Assembly: GCF_029210395.1 (NCBI RefSeq)
Contig: NZ_JARGDP010000009.1
Coordinates: 1-64,000 of the forward strand
Direction: 5' to 3'
Length of the DNA stretch: 64,000 nt
DNA from: Petrocella sp. FN5
GTDB taxonomy: Bacteria; Bacillota; Clostridia; Lachnospirales; Vallitaleaceae
The position numbers and the translations under genes were made by a program. Positions 44,301-55,022 of this stretch are shown here, one piece after another; the first letter of the stretch is position 1; every line of letters begins with the position of its first letter. A model generated the notes under the pieces. It was not told the DNA's origin and searched no databases. It was given only the letters and a program-made list of their open reading frames with translations.

Positions 44301-44514
44301 ACCTAGCATTTTTGAAGGTGCCTGTATCGGAATAAAAAGATAAATACAGTTCGAATTGTTCATCTTTTAAATCTTTTAAGAGGATATGAAAGCCATTTTT
44401 TGAACTGGCTTCAATACTGAGTATATTATTTTTCTGATGGATCATAAAGCCGGACTTGAATTTCCGATCATTACCAGCATAGGTCTTAATCCATTGTAAA
44501 GTGAGTTGAATCAT
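41311..44514 (-). CDS. SNF2-family helicase with SWIM zinc finger
   Basis: The 1067-residue product is a bacterial SNF2/RapA-like DNA translocase. An N-terminal SWIM finger is visible (CTCYDVQPCIH), followed by a large bacterial SNF2-associated domain. The helicase core follows with motif I DDMGLGKTLQAI, motif II IIDEAQHIKN, motif III LTGTPIENTLTELWS, and motif VI TDRVYRIGQKKCVQVYKL. I chose the start at 44514 for AGCAGGTG upstream; a frame to 44547 has a weaker site. Such proteins occur alone in many Firmicutes and are presumed to act on DNA or RNA polymerase complexes. No defence genes accompany it. Confidence 0.9.
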   Translation of the reverse strand: MIQLTLQWIKTYAGNDRKFKSGFMIHQKNNILSIEASSKNGFHILLKDLKDEQFELYLSFYSDTGTFKNARCTCYDVQPCIHTLAALLYILYKKESLTLDLTQNQTLKMFQSFEQVLFQPTTSNQLTLLNLEVTLHPKDAYHKTLQSAISLKVGLYQTYVVKNIESFVYAVMEKHTYELSKTLTYDSESFGFTDEDYKLIALLYDFYKTRLFLLPKRQSLVSTPIKASYQILPDTYLKRLLELLKNKSFHLDYDGMLFKDQDIIDHLEIDLYLTDDAGHYIISVNAYDIYFPLTEDYSFAFYNNQISSLSAIKADAFKLFYTYFSDKSLDIQYDHLHNVMNQILPVLEMVGYVTLEPTIAQKILRYPLESKIYLDKNHDQLKLRAYFIYGPHEFGLYPEIDPDLGDQIVFRQLNIEQRILQLLKDTPHAIDSQGFLTYASEDDQFYFIDQILPKLQKLGTLYYSDSFKDTYLKSEKQLSASIAYKGSSNLLDLSFEMEGISQDEIFILLKAIVEKKRYFKLSDGSFFKIQDALAHQMSVLDSHYPIINSNQGSSTLSLPGHHAFFLDHLMSSTQTVHYNQAYKKLLNAIQNPENYFIEVPKPLDAILRDYQKTGYRWLSALTSYGLGGILADDMGLGKTLQAITLMTSHVASLPSLVIAPTSLLYNWEEEVRKFAPNQKTIVVSGSKNERIEQIESLCNDVIIITSYGALKRDLHHYKQTFMFCIIDEAQHIKNPKSQNAIAVKHINALHRFALTGTPIENTLTELWSIFDFILPGFLGSASYFAKTYERPITKDNNHHCLKQLNQMIAPFILRRIKQDVLKELPPKIETKVTIELNKHQKKIYMAYIEKAKMEMESFKYLSGGQKNMKILSILMRLRQICCHPSLFIDQYTHGSSKMDLLLELVMDSIESGHRMLIFSQFTSMLGMIQTLLDKHKIESYYLDGSVPPNKRQEMVHDFNTGFHSVFLISLKAGGTGLNLTGADVVIHVDPWWNPAVENQATDRVYRIGQKKCVQVYKLITAGTIEEKIFTLQQKKQNLIEHVIKPGETFINKLSAHELQNLFDSEPK

Positions 44515-44649
44515 GTTGGCACCTGCTTCTTTAGAGTATGAACTCATTAATCTTGATTACAATGTTGATGAAATCCTCTATAATTAAATCATAGGATGTG
44601 TTTTATAAGCGCACTGTTTTAAACATATCTTACTTTGAAAGGAAACGAT

Positions 44650-45090
44650 ATGATAGTAAGAGTCGATGGTGATGCTTGCCCGGTACGGGCATCCATCTTA
44701 CAAATTACAAATAAATACGAGGTCGAAACCGTTATATATACAGATGTTAATCATGAGCTTTCCTATGAAACAGCCCGCGTCATTACGGTTGATCAAGGCA
44801 TTGATTCAGTAGATCTAGCCATTGTTAGGGATATGAAAGTTGGTGATGTTGTGATTACCAACGATTATGGATTAGCATCTTTGGTATTAGGCAAAAAAGG
44901 GTATGCCATGGATGCAAATGGTAGGGCGTTTACGTTGAACAATATTGATCAGCTTTTGTTTGAAAGACATATGCACAAATCACTAAGAATGATGAAAAAA
45001 AAGCACAAAGGTCCTAAAAAAAGAGACCGACAAGCGGATGTTCTATTTAGTAAAAACTTTGAAGCATTGGTCATACAGCTTAAGGCTTAA
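44650..45090 (+). CDS. YaiI/YqxD family protein (DUF188)
   Basis: The 146-residue protein opens with RVDGDACPVRASI, the hallmark of the YaiI/YqxD family, and has VITVDQGIDSVDLAIV, GDVVITNDYGLASLVL and a basic C-terminus (RMMKKKHKGPKKRDRQA). The pattern of acidic residues (DGDACP, TVDQG, TNDYGLA) suggests a PIN-like nuclease fold, but the role is unknown. I chose the ATG at 44650 behind AAAGGAAA. The last 11 nt overlap the convergent DUF6062-like gene. Confidence 0.87.
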   Translation: MIVRVDGDACPVRASILQITNKYEVETVIYTDVNHELSYETARVITVDQGIDSVDLAIVRDMKVGDVVITNDYGLASLVLGKKGYAMDANGRAFTLNNIDQLLFERHMHKSLRMMKKKHKGPKKRDRQADVLFSKNFEALVIQLKA

Positions 45091-45799
45091 AGTCAGAAAT
45101 TTTTTGAATGCTTCTGCTTACAGCATCTTTTGATTGCTTCCAAGGTTCCTTTTCATATCTGTAATCAAATTTGGAAATGAACCATTCAAGGTCGCCAATA
45201 ACGCGGTCGAAGTTGGATTGTTGGATAGCAATGAGGTTTGTTTTAAAGGCTTGGAAGTCTTTATCCTTTAGGACATATTCGCCTCTATCATATAAATGAC
45301 CAAAATGCCTGATACAAAAGCCTTTAGATACCATAAATAAATCTCGAAAAGATGTATCCTTTTTCCATAGATAAAAAAAAGTATCCAGATAATGGTCTAA
45401 AAAGTCTTCAACCCGGTCACAAATGTAGCATTGATGTACCATTTTTTCGGTGAAGTCTTTAACAGGGCTTAGCACTGTACGTTTACCTATATGAAAACTT
45501 TTGGATTTATAAGGTTTCATTACAGCTGCTTCAAGATCTTGACGTACCTTCTTCATATGTGTTTCCAGAATCAAAGCCATGCCCAAACGATTTTTTTCAT
45601 TAAAGAGCTTGGCATAATGGTTGGCACAAAAACCGGATGCGTTGGTATGATGTCTTATGTCAACATCCATATAGGATGGACCTAAGACAAAGTCGATGCT
45701 ATCCTTTTCAAGAGATTCATACAGATGACAAAAAGGACACTCACAATCGGTCTTGAATGCGTCTATGATAGGTATTGTATAGATTTCTTCTTTTGACAT
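45080..45799 (-). CDS. DUF6062-like cysteine-rich protein
   Basis: This 239-residue soluble protein has paired cysteines: CECPFCHLYE near the N-terminus, SGFCANHYAKLF, CYICDRVEDFLDHYL and KGFCIRHFGHLY. The repeated C-x2-C and C-x2-H elements suggest two metal-binding units, each followed by a helical hairpin, as if the protein arose by internal duplication. It resembles what I recall as DUF6062 in clostridia, of unknown function. The start ATG is at 45799 (minus). It is convergent with, and overlaps, the YaiI/YqxD gene by 11 nt. Confidence 0.75.
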   Translation of the reverse strand: MSKEEIYTIPIIDAFKTDCECPFCHLYESLEKDSIDFVLGPSYMDVDIRHHTNASGFCANHYAKLFNEKNRLGMALILETHMKKVRQDLEAAVMKPYKSKSFHIGKRTVLSPVKDFTEKMVHQCYICDRVEDFLDHYLDTFFYLWKKDTSFRDLFMVSKGFCIRHFGHLYDRGEYVLKDKDFQAFKTNLIAIQQSNFDRVIGDLEWFISKFDYRYEKEPWKQSKDAVSRSIQKISDFKP

Positions 45800-45938
45800 A
45801 AAAACTTCCTTTATCTAAACAGAATAGATGTTGACAAGTTGAATTTGAGGTATAATAAATAGACAAAGCTATTATATCAGTATAACATAGCGGTAAAGAA
45901 GTTGCATCCATTTCCGTGTTTTGAATCGAGGTGGGTAA

Positions 45939-46787
45939 ATGATTGAGGTATTAGTAAGTGATAGTTTTTTAATCAGTCAAATATTGGAATGTGGTCAATG
46001 TTTTAGATACAAACATATTGAAAATAATATATATGATGTTATTGCTTTTGATCAACGTCTTAGAATCAATCAAGTTGGTAAGCATGTTTATATGGACTGC
46101 TCCAATGAAGAGTACAATCGCTTATGGGTGAGATATTTTGATATGAACAGAAACTATGATCAGATTCAATCTATTTTAGTTAAACTAGACCCTGTACTAA
46201 AAAAAGCAATCATGGAAAAAAGAGGGCTTAGAATATTAAGACAAGCACCTTTTGAGATGTTGCTTACATTTATCCTATCTCAAAACAAAGCCATTCCCCA
46301 GATTAAAATTCTAGTAGAACGTTTGTGTGAGCGTTATGGTCAAACTGTGACAGATCAATATGGGTCGTATTATACCTTTCCTACAGCAGAGGTGCTTGCA
46401 GATGTAACGGTGGAAGAATGGCGAAAGTTAAAAGTTGGCTTTAGAGCACCTTATTTATATGATGCGATACAAAAGGTTGTGCAAAATACTATAGATTTTG
46501 CAGCGATTGAAGAAATGCCAGATAGCATGGCCAGAGATAAGCTAATGGAGATTAGTGGTGTTGGACAAAAAGTAGCGGACTGTATTTTGTTGTTTGCTTT
46601 TGGAAGAATTGAAGTATTTCCATTGGATGTTTGGGTGAGACGTATGATGACACATGCATACTTTAATGATCAAAGTGTATCAGATCAGATTGTTCTTGAG
46701 TTTGCAGACAGATATTTTAAAGGCTTAGGAGGCTTGGCGCAACAATATCTTTTTTACTATGGAAGAGATCACCAAATCGGAAAATAA
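45939..46787 (+). CDS. ogg: 8-oxoguanine DNA glycosylase (OGG1 type)
   Basis: This base excision repair enzyme removes oxidised guanine and can nick the strand. The 282-residue product has the OGG N-terminal beta domain (LECGQCFRYKHIEN), LTFILSQNKAIPQIK, the helix-hairpin-helix ISGVGQKVADCILLFAFG with the catalytic Lys in GQKVAD, and VFPLDVWVRRMM with the catalytic Asp. The pattern matches the clostridial Ogg. The start follows GAGGTGG. TTGACA (45831) and TATAAT (45851) lie upstream but 14 nt apart, which is a poor spacing. Confidence 0.92.
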   Translation: MIEVLVSDSFLISQILECGQCFRYKHIENNIYDVIAFDQRLRINQVGKHVYMDCSNEEYNRLWVRYFDMNRNYDQIQSILVKLDPVLKKAIMEKRGLRILRQAPFEMLLTFILSQNKAIPQIKILVERLCERYGQTVTDQYGSYYTFPTAEVLADVTVEEWRKLKVGFRAPYLYDAIQKVVQNTIDFAAIEEMPDSMARDKLMEISGVGQKVADCILLFAFGRIEVFPLDVWVRRMMTHAYFNDQSVSDQIVLEFADRYFKGLGGLAQQYLFYYGRDHQIGK

Positions 46788-46823
46788 ACTTTATAATATG
46801 GAACTGAAGTGTTAAATTTTTGC

Positions 46824-46852
46824 TTGCATATCATGAATTTTTTTGGTAATAT
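46824..46852 (+). promoter_or_regulatory. Sigma-A promoter of groESL
   Basis: TTGCAT (46824-46829), a 17-nt spacer and TAATAT (46847-46852), placed just before the CIRCE element. Confidence 0.6.
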
Positions 46853-46863
46853 AAGAACAGGAA

Positions 46864-46890
46864 TTAGCACTCTCCATTACAGAGTGCTGA
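46864..46890 (+). promoter_or_regulatory. CIRCE operator (HrcA site) of groESL
   Basis: TTAGCACTC-N9-GAGTGCTGA at 46864-46890 has one mismatch to the perfect CIRCE palindrome (TGA instead of TAA in the right arm). It lies just downstream of the -10 box, 36 nt before groES. Confidence 0.95.
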
Positions 46891-46925
46891 TAAGAAAATA
46901 CTATTTATGAAAGAGGAGGAATATC

Positions 46926-47210
46926 ATGAATTTAAAACCATTGAATGATCGTGTTGTTTTAAAACAACTTAAAGCTGAAGAGAAGACCAAGTCCGGTATT
47001 GTGTTGCCGGGTCAAGCACAGGAAAAGCCTCAAGAAGCTGAAGTTGTAGCCGTTGGCCCAGGTGGCAATGTAGATGGTAAAGAAGTAACCATGCAGGTTG
47101 TAGTTGGGGATAAAGTCATTTACTCGAAGTATGCGGGAACAGAAGTCAAACTAGATGGTACAGAGTATATTATTGTTAAACAAAACGATATACTTGCAGT
47201 TGTGGAATAA
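46926..47210 (+). CDS. groES: Co-chaperonin GroES
   Basis: The 94-residue GroES forms the lid of the GroEL folding chamber. It has LKPLNDRVVLKQL, the mobile loop TKSGIVLPGQAQEKPQEAEVVAVG, and DKVIYSKYAGTEVKLDGTEYII with the usual length. The start has GAGGAGG. It is 12 nt upstream of groEL and controlled by CIRCE. Confidence 0.98.
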   Translation: MNLKPLNDRVVLKQLKAEEKTKSGIVLPGQAQEKPQEAEVVAVGPGGNVDGKEVTMQVVVGDKVIYSKYAGTEVKLDGTEYIIVKQNDILAVVE

Positions 47211-48848
<1,638 letters not shown>

Positions 48849-48884
48849 AAGTGACATCGTCACATTAATGATTATAAAATGAAT

Positions 48885-48909
48885 AAGGGAGACTACGGTC
48901 TCCTTTATT
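48885..48909 (+). terminator. Terminator of groESL
   Basis: AAGGGAGAC pairs with GTCTCCTT across a 4-nt loop (one bulge), followed by a weak T-rich run (TTTATTT). Confidence 0.6.
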
Positions 48910-48978
48910 TGATTGAAAAGATTTACACATAAGCAATAAAAGTAGATTGGCCATACAAAATATTAAATAGGAATAAGG

Positions 48979-49007
48979 TTGTTTCTAAAAGGTCTATCCT
49001 ATATAAT
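48979..49007 (+). promoter_or_regulatory. Sigma-A promoter of the 49064 gene
   Basis: TTGTTT (48979-48984), a 17-nt spacer and TATAAT (49002-49007), 57 nt before the start codon. Confidence 0.6.
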
Positions 49008-49063
49008 GTAATTGACTCAATTTCTCAAAGGCAATCAAGTGTCGCACTATTTCGGAGGCCATA

Positions 49064-49576
49064 ATGAAGGTAAATGATATTTTTAATGAGCAACTTGTAG
49101 AACGAAAACAGAACATGACAGATAATCTTAAGAGGATTACCATCCTAGCAGGGGGCGTTATTGTTTTAGCTGTAGCATTTTTAACCCCCGGACTAAGAAA
49201 CTTGATATACATTATAGCCATAGGTGTCATTTTGTGTGTAGTCTTTTTATTTAGACGTTTTAATGTAGAGTATGAATATATCTTTACCAACGGCGAATTG
49301 GATATTGATCAGATTATCAATAAAAACAGACGAAAAAGGTTGTTGTCTGTCCATGTGGATAATTTTATCATCATGGTCCCAATTTCTAACAAAGATTATG
49401 GGAAAGATGTTGAAAAATATTCGAAGCTTTATGACGTAAGTAGTGGGGTACTTCAAGAAAATACTTATGCTGCTATTTTTGATAAAGATTCAAAAAAAAT
49501 CAAGCTGATTTTTGAACCAAACGAGAAAATATTTGATGCAATTCGTGCTTATATTCCAAGAAAAATTAAAAAATAG
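49064..49576 (+). CDS. Small membrane protein, DUF6106-like
   Basis: The 170-residue product begins MKVNDIFNEQLVERK, has two hydrophobic helices (about 23-41 and 45-63), then a cytosolic-type domain with FRRFNVEYEYIFTNGELDIDQI, KNRRKRLLSV and a C-terminal PNEKIFDAIRAYIPRK. It resembles what I recall as DUF6106 in clostridia (the FNVEYEYIFTNGELDID block), without known function. It starts behind TCGGAGG and is 30 nt upstream of the HD-GYP gene, so they are probably co-transcribed. Confidence 0.75.
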   Translation: MKVNDIFNEQLVERKQNMTDNLKRITILAGGVIVLAVAFLTPGLRNLIYIIAIGVILCVVFLFRRFNVEYEYIFTNGELDIDQIINKNRRKRLLSVHVDNFIIMVPISNKDYGKDVEKYSKLYDVSSGVLQENTYAAIFDKDSKKIKLIFEPNEKIFDAIRAYIPRKIKK

Positions 49577-49606
49577 ATAGAAAAGATTGGCAAGGTGGTT
49601 GGTCAT

Positions 49607-50668
49607 ATGCGAAGAGTTGGAGTCGAGAAATTAAAAAAGGATATGATCTTGGCAAAGCCCATATATACTAATAATGGGGTCATATTACTAAAGGAAGGAA
49701 CATTATTAACCGAAAAATTCATAAATAAGATTCATGATATTGATGTAGATTACATTTATATTAAAGATGAATTGTCAGAAGGTATTGAGATTGAAGCACT
49801 TATTAGTGAAGAGACTGTTCAATCCACAAAAAGGGCTCTAGAAGATAGCATGGAGAAAATGCGCAAAGGATATTTTAGTGCCAGCCAAAGTATTGTAGAA
49901 AAAGTGGATGCTGTCATTTCAGAGGTGGTTGCCAATCCCCATGTGATGGTGAGTCTTCAAGAGATACGTAACAGAGATGCGTATTTACATATGCATTCTA
50001 TTAATGTGTGTGTGATTTCCCTACTAATTGGGAAAAAATTAAATTACAATGATGCCCAGTTAAAGCATTTAGCACTTGGCGCTATTCTTCATGATGTGGG
50101 GAAAACACAGATTAAATATGATGTCATTCGATATAGGGAAGATTATGTTGACAAAGAATATAAGATTTATAAAGAGCATGTAAGGTTAGGTTATGAAATG
50201 ATTAAGTCTATACCAAAATCTTCTTTGTTAGCCGCAAACATTGCTTTGACCCATCATGAACATTATGATGGAACGGGCTTCCCTCTTGGAAAAAAGAACA
50301 CATCGATTCATGAGTTTTCAAGAATTGTTGCCGTAGCTAATGAATATGACAATCTACTCTATAATCTACCAAGAGATACACATATGCGACATTATGAGAT
50401 TGTTGAAATGATCGTATCAAGAGCCTATACATGGTTTGACCCTGAAATCATAAAAATATTTAGAAAATCTATATCTCCATACCCTGTTTCAACAGGCGTG
50501 GTGTTAAATGATGGTCGTATTGGTATTGTAGCAAGATTGAATGAGGACTTTCCTACGAGGCCGGTCATACGCATCATTGATGAAACATCAATGGCAGTCG
50601 TAGGTGAAGTGGATCTTTCAGTAAACCTAAATACGCTTATTGTAGATGAAAAAGAGATTGACAAATAG
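49607..50668 (+). CDS. HD-GYP domain phosphodiesterase
   Basis: HD-GYP proteins hydrolyse cyclic di-GMP or related dinucleotides. The 353-residue product has an N-terminal domain of about 120 residues like the DUF3391-type region (VGVEKLKKDMILAKPIY) and a C-terminal HD-GYP domain: MHSINVCVISLLIGK, ILHDVGKTQIK with the HD pair, and ALTHHEHYDGTGFPLG, a slight variant of HHExxDGxGYP (Phe in place of Tyr). The ATG at 49607 has AAGGTGG at a good distance; a GTG at 49595 overlaps that site. Confidence 0.9.
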   Translation: MRRVGVEKLKKDMILAKPIYTNNGVILLKEGTLLTEKFINKIHDIDVDYIYIKDELSEGIEIEALISEETVQSTKRALEDSMEKMRKGYFSASQSIVEKVDAVISEVVANPHVMVSLQEIRNRDAYLHMHSINVCVISLLIGKKLNYNDAQLKHLALGAILHDVGKTQIKYDVIRYREDYVDKEYKIYKEHVRLGYEMIKSIPKSSLLAANIALTHHEHYDGTGFPLGKKNTSIHEFSRIVAVANEYDNLLYNLPRDTHMRHYEIVEMIVSRAYTWFDPEIIKIFRKSISPYPVSTGVVLNDGRIGIVARLNEDFPTRPVIRIIDETSMAVVGEVDLSVNLNTLIVDEKEIDK

Positions 50669-50766
50669 GCTTATGTTTGTTAGAATCTCGAATTAATAAC
50701 TTACTAGGAAAGTATAACAGAGAATATAGATACAACAACGTGCTAATGATGAAAGAGAGGCCTTAA

Positions 50767-52239
<1,473 letters not shown>

Positions 52240-52269
52240 AAAATCCTTAAAAACAAGGATATAAAGTTG

Positions 52270-52312
52270 AAATGGCAATCATAGTTGAGAAACTTAGGTT
52301 GCTATTTTCTTT
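52270..52312 (+). terminator. Possible terminator of guaB
   Basis: AAATGGCAA pairs with TTGCTATTT (one G-T), followed by a T-rich stretch. Confidence 0.5.
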
Positions 52313-52416
52313 TATTTAGCGTCAATTAAAGTACATAGCAACACCATGGTTTGTTGCAATTACATGGCGGAAAGATTATACTAAGGTTAGTAAATCATGG
52401 AAAAGGAGCAAATAAA

Positions 52417-53139
52417 ATGAGTATGAGTATACCAACACCACATATTGAGGTGAAAGACAAAGGGGTTATCGCAGATACCGTTTTGATGCCAGGTGATCCA
52501 TTAAGAGCAAAATTCATTGCAGAAAAATTCTTAGAAAATGTTGAACAATTTAACAGTGTAAGAGGCATGTTAGGTTACACAGGTACCTACAAAGGCAGAA
52601 AAATATCTGTAATGGGTTCAGGAATGGGGATGCCAAGTATAGGCATCTATTCATATGAGCTGTATGCCTTTTATGATGTGAAACGCATTATAAGAATTGG
52701 TTCATGTGGTGCATACACAGAGGATTTAGACGTTTATGATGTTCTATTGGTCGATGAAGCGTGGTCAGAGTCTAGCTATGCCAAAACGCAAAGTGGCTAT
52801 GAGCAAGATACAACCTTTGCTACGCCAAAACTTAATGATAAGCTTGCTAATATAGCAAAAGTACTGGATATTCCCATAAAAAGAGGTAAAATTCATTCTT
52901 CAGACGTTTTTTATAGAGAAGATTTTAATGTCTATAAACATATACGAGATCAATACGGTTGTATGGCTGTTGAAATGGAATCTTTCGCTTTATTTGCTAA
53001 TGCGAGTATTTTGGGTAAAGAAGCATCTTGTATTTTAACGGTCAGTGATTCCTTGGTAAAAGGGGATGTCACCACATCCGAAGAGCGACAAAATTCTTTT
53101 GTTAAAATGATGGAAATAGCATTAGAGATGGCAGAATAG
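52417..53139 (+). CDS. deoD: Purine nucleoside phosphorylase, DeoD type
   Basis: DeoD splits purine nucleosides and deoxynucleosides with phosphate. The 240-residue, hexamer-type product has VLMPGDPLRAKFIAE, SGMGMPSIGIYSYEL, IRIGSCGAYTED, AVEMESFALFA with the nucleoside-binding residues, and CILTVSDSLVKGD with the catalytic Asp. I chose the ATG at 52417 for AAAAGGAG upstream; a frame from 52351 is rejected. Confidence 0.96.
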   Translation: MSMSIPTPHIEVKDKGVIADTVLMPGDPLRAKFIAEKFLENVEQFNSVRGMLGYTGTYKGRKISVMGSGMGMPSIGIYSYELYAFYDVKRIIRIGSCGAYTEDLDVYDVLLVDEAWSESSYAKTQSGYEQDTTFATPKLNDKLANIAKVLDIPIKRGKIHSSDVFYREDFNVYKHIRDQYGCMAVEMESFALFANASILGKEASCILTVSDSLVKGDVTTSEERQNSFVKMMEIALEMAE

Positions 53140-53140
53140 T

Positions 53141-53175
53141 AAAAATCCTACCAATTATGTTGGTAGGATTTTTTT
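53141..53175 (+). terminator. Terminator of deoD
   Basis: AAATCCTACCAA pairs with TTGGTAGGATTT across a 5-nt loop with a T-run of seven. It is strong in both directions. Confidence 0.9.
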
Positions 53176-53285
53176 GTTCAAAATCCTATTCATCAAAAAA
53201 ATATATAGCTTTACATACAAAACACTTTAATAAAACAAGTTCAAATGGTATAATGTTAGGAAATATAAGCAGGGAGTTGTTGGAA

Positions 53286-53735
53286 ATGGATATAATAGAT
53301 AAGCGAATATTACATATTTTACATAAGAATGCAAGGATAACCGCCTCAGAAATTAGCAATCAGATTAATCTATCTGTATCAGCGGTTGGTGATCGTCTTA
53401 AAAAGTTAGAAGCATCGGGCATGATAGAGAACTATACCACAATCTTAAACGCAACAATGCTTGGAAAATCTTTAACAGCTATTATTATGGTCGCCCTAGA
53501 GCGTCCTAAATATGCTGAAGTTTTTGAGACTTTTGTTAATAATGAAAAAGATATATTAGACTGTTATTATCTAGCTGGTGACTATGACTATGCGCTTAAA
53601 ATAGTGACAAAAGATACGGCGACCTTGGAGACTTTGATTGGTAGAATTAAAAACGTAGAAGGCTTGTTAAAAACTAAGACGACCATTGTTTTATCTACAA
53701 CCAAAGATGTTCATTCAGTTTTACCGGAATTATAG
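53286..53735 (+). CDS. Lrp/AsnC family transcriptional regulator
   Basis: The 149-residue protein has the Lrp winged HTH (MDIIDKRILHILHKNARITAS, then NLSVSAVGDRLKKLEASGMIE) and the C-terminal RAM ligand-binding domain (IIMVALERPKYAEVFETF, DCYYLAGDYDYALKIVTKD). It may sense an amino acid and bind DNA as an octamer or dimer. The start is taken at the usual family position, with AGGGAG upstream. No obvious target operon is adjacent. Confidence 0.9.
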   Translation: MDIIDKRILHILHKNARITASEISNQINLSVSAVGDRLKKLEASGMIENYTTILNATMLGKSLTAIIMVALERPKYAEVFETFVNNEKDILDCYYLAGDYDYALKIVTKDTATLETLIGRIKNVEGLLKTKTTIVLSTTKDVHSVLPEL

Positions 53736-53822
53736 GCGATACAGATTTTTGTCAAAGCAAAAATAATTATCGCGAACAATAGAATAATTCTTAACCCACT
53801 TTTTATTAAAGGGAGGTGCGAT

Positions 53823-54713
53823 ATGTCATACGTACAGCTCATATATAACCCAAATTCAGGACAAAAGCTTTTCTCTGTGCATATAGATACTTTTTTAGCC
53901 TGTTTTCAAGAAAAAGGCTTTGAAGTAAGAGTACACCGTACATCCATTGAGGATAACTTAGAAAAAATACTCAATATAAACAAACTTAAAGATTGTGTTG
54001 CCTTGATTGTTGCCGGAGGAGATGGTACAGTCAACGGCGTGGTTCAAGTTATGATGGAACAAAAAATAGATATACCTCTAGGGGTTATACCTGTAGGTAC
54101 AGCGAATGATTTTGCGAAACATCTAGGTATGTCGACAGATATAGCCAAAGCTATCGAGATGCTTTCAAAGATGCAAATCTCTCAAGTGGATGTAGGAAAG
54201 GTCAATAATCGCTATTTTGTAAATGTGTGTTGTGGTGGCCTTTTTACCAATATATCTCAAAACATTGATGTGGAGTTAAAAAATACCATTGGTAAACTTG
54301 CCTATTACATTAAAGGTGTCCAACAATTGCCGGGATTTAAGAAACTTAGGTTTAAAATTCAACATGATCAGGGTGAAATTGATGATTTGTTTTATTTGTT
54401 TTTAGTGTTGAATGGATCTAGTGCCGGTGGTTTTTCGAAACTTGGACAAAATGCTAATATCAGTGATGGGCTTATGGATTTTGTGGGTATTAAGGCATGT
54501 CCATTAGCTGATATGCCTGGCCTTTTTGGTAAAATACTAATTGGAGATCATTTAAAAGATAAAAATGTAATCAGTTTTCAAAGCAAACATATCTCGATTG
54601 AATGTTTAGAAGGTGTTGAGGGCTTTGAAGAATCGGATATAGACGGTGAAGCAGGACCACATTTTCCTTTAGTCATAGAGGTCATGCATAAACGTTTAAA
54701 TGTAATCAAGTAA
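53823..54713 (+). CDS. Diacylglycerol-kinase-type lipid kinase (YegS/BmrU family)
   Basis: The 296-residue product is a DagK-like lipid kinase with NPNSGQKL, the nucleotide motif VAGGDGTVNGVVQVM, VIPVGTANDFAKHLG, and the C-terminal lobe (NGSSAGGFSKLG and DIDGEAGPHFPLVIE). It probably phosphorylates a membrane lipid such as diacylglycerol or phosphatidylglycerol; the exact substrate cannot be fixed. The gene is 26 nt ahead of a 90-residue unknown gene. Confidence 0.9.
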   Translation: MSYVQLIYNPNSGQKLFSVHIDTFLACFQEKGFEVRVHRTSIEDNLEKILNINKLKDCVALIVAGGDGTVNGVVQVMMEQKIDIPLGVIPVGTANDFAKHLGMSTDIAKAIEMLSKMQISQVDVGKVNNRYFVNVCCGGLFTNISQNIDVELKNTIGKLAYYIKGVQQLPGFKKLRFKIQHDQGEIDDLFYLFLVLNGSSAGGFSKLGQNANISDGLMDFVGIKACPLADMPGLFGKILIGDHLKDKNVISFQSKHISIECLEGVEGFEESDIDGEAGPHFPLVIEVMHKRLNVIK

Positions 54714-54739
54714 ATCAAATAGAAGGAAAGAGGATATGT

Positions 54740-55012
54740 ATGTTAAAAATGAATATCACTGAATTTAGAGATGAAATAAAAACAGAAATGTTAGGTTATG
54801 AAGAAATAACAGAAGCATTGGTTGAAAAATGGTTTGAGAATTTTGAAGCTTTTATAGACGCAAAAAGACCAAGTGGTCTATTAGAATACAAAGGTTCTCA
54901 AGTGGAAGTGATGCTTAAGGATGAAACAGACTTATTTATGATGGTGGACCGTTATCTAGCGGCTATTGTCAACGAGGATTTGGACAATTATTTCACAGAC
55001 TGGACTTTTTAA
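54740..55012 (+). CDS. 90-residue acidic protein of unknown function
   Basis: A small soluble acidic, helical protein (TEFRDEIKTEMLGYEEITEA, then a beta part SGLLEYKGSQVEVML). No family is recognised. The start may be ATG 54740 or ATG 54749; GAAAGAGG lies upstream of both. It is 10 nt before the lipoprotein deacetylase gene, so the lipid kinase, this gene and the deacetylase may form one unit. Confidence 0.6.
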   Translation: MLKMNITEFRDEIKTEMLGYEEITEALVEKWFENFEAFIDAKRPSGLLEYKGSQVEVMLKDETDLFMMVDRYLAAIVNEDLDNYFTDWTF

Positions 55013-55022
55013 GGAGATAGAC

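Noticed and set aside
41311-44514. The SNF2 helicase as part of a phage-defence system (DISARM-like)
   Set aside because: No methylase, DUF1998, phospholipase D or other defence gene is adjacent; neighbours are housekeeping genes.
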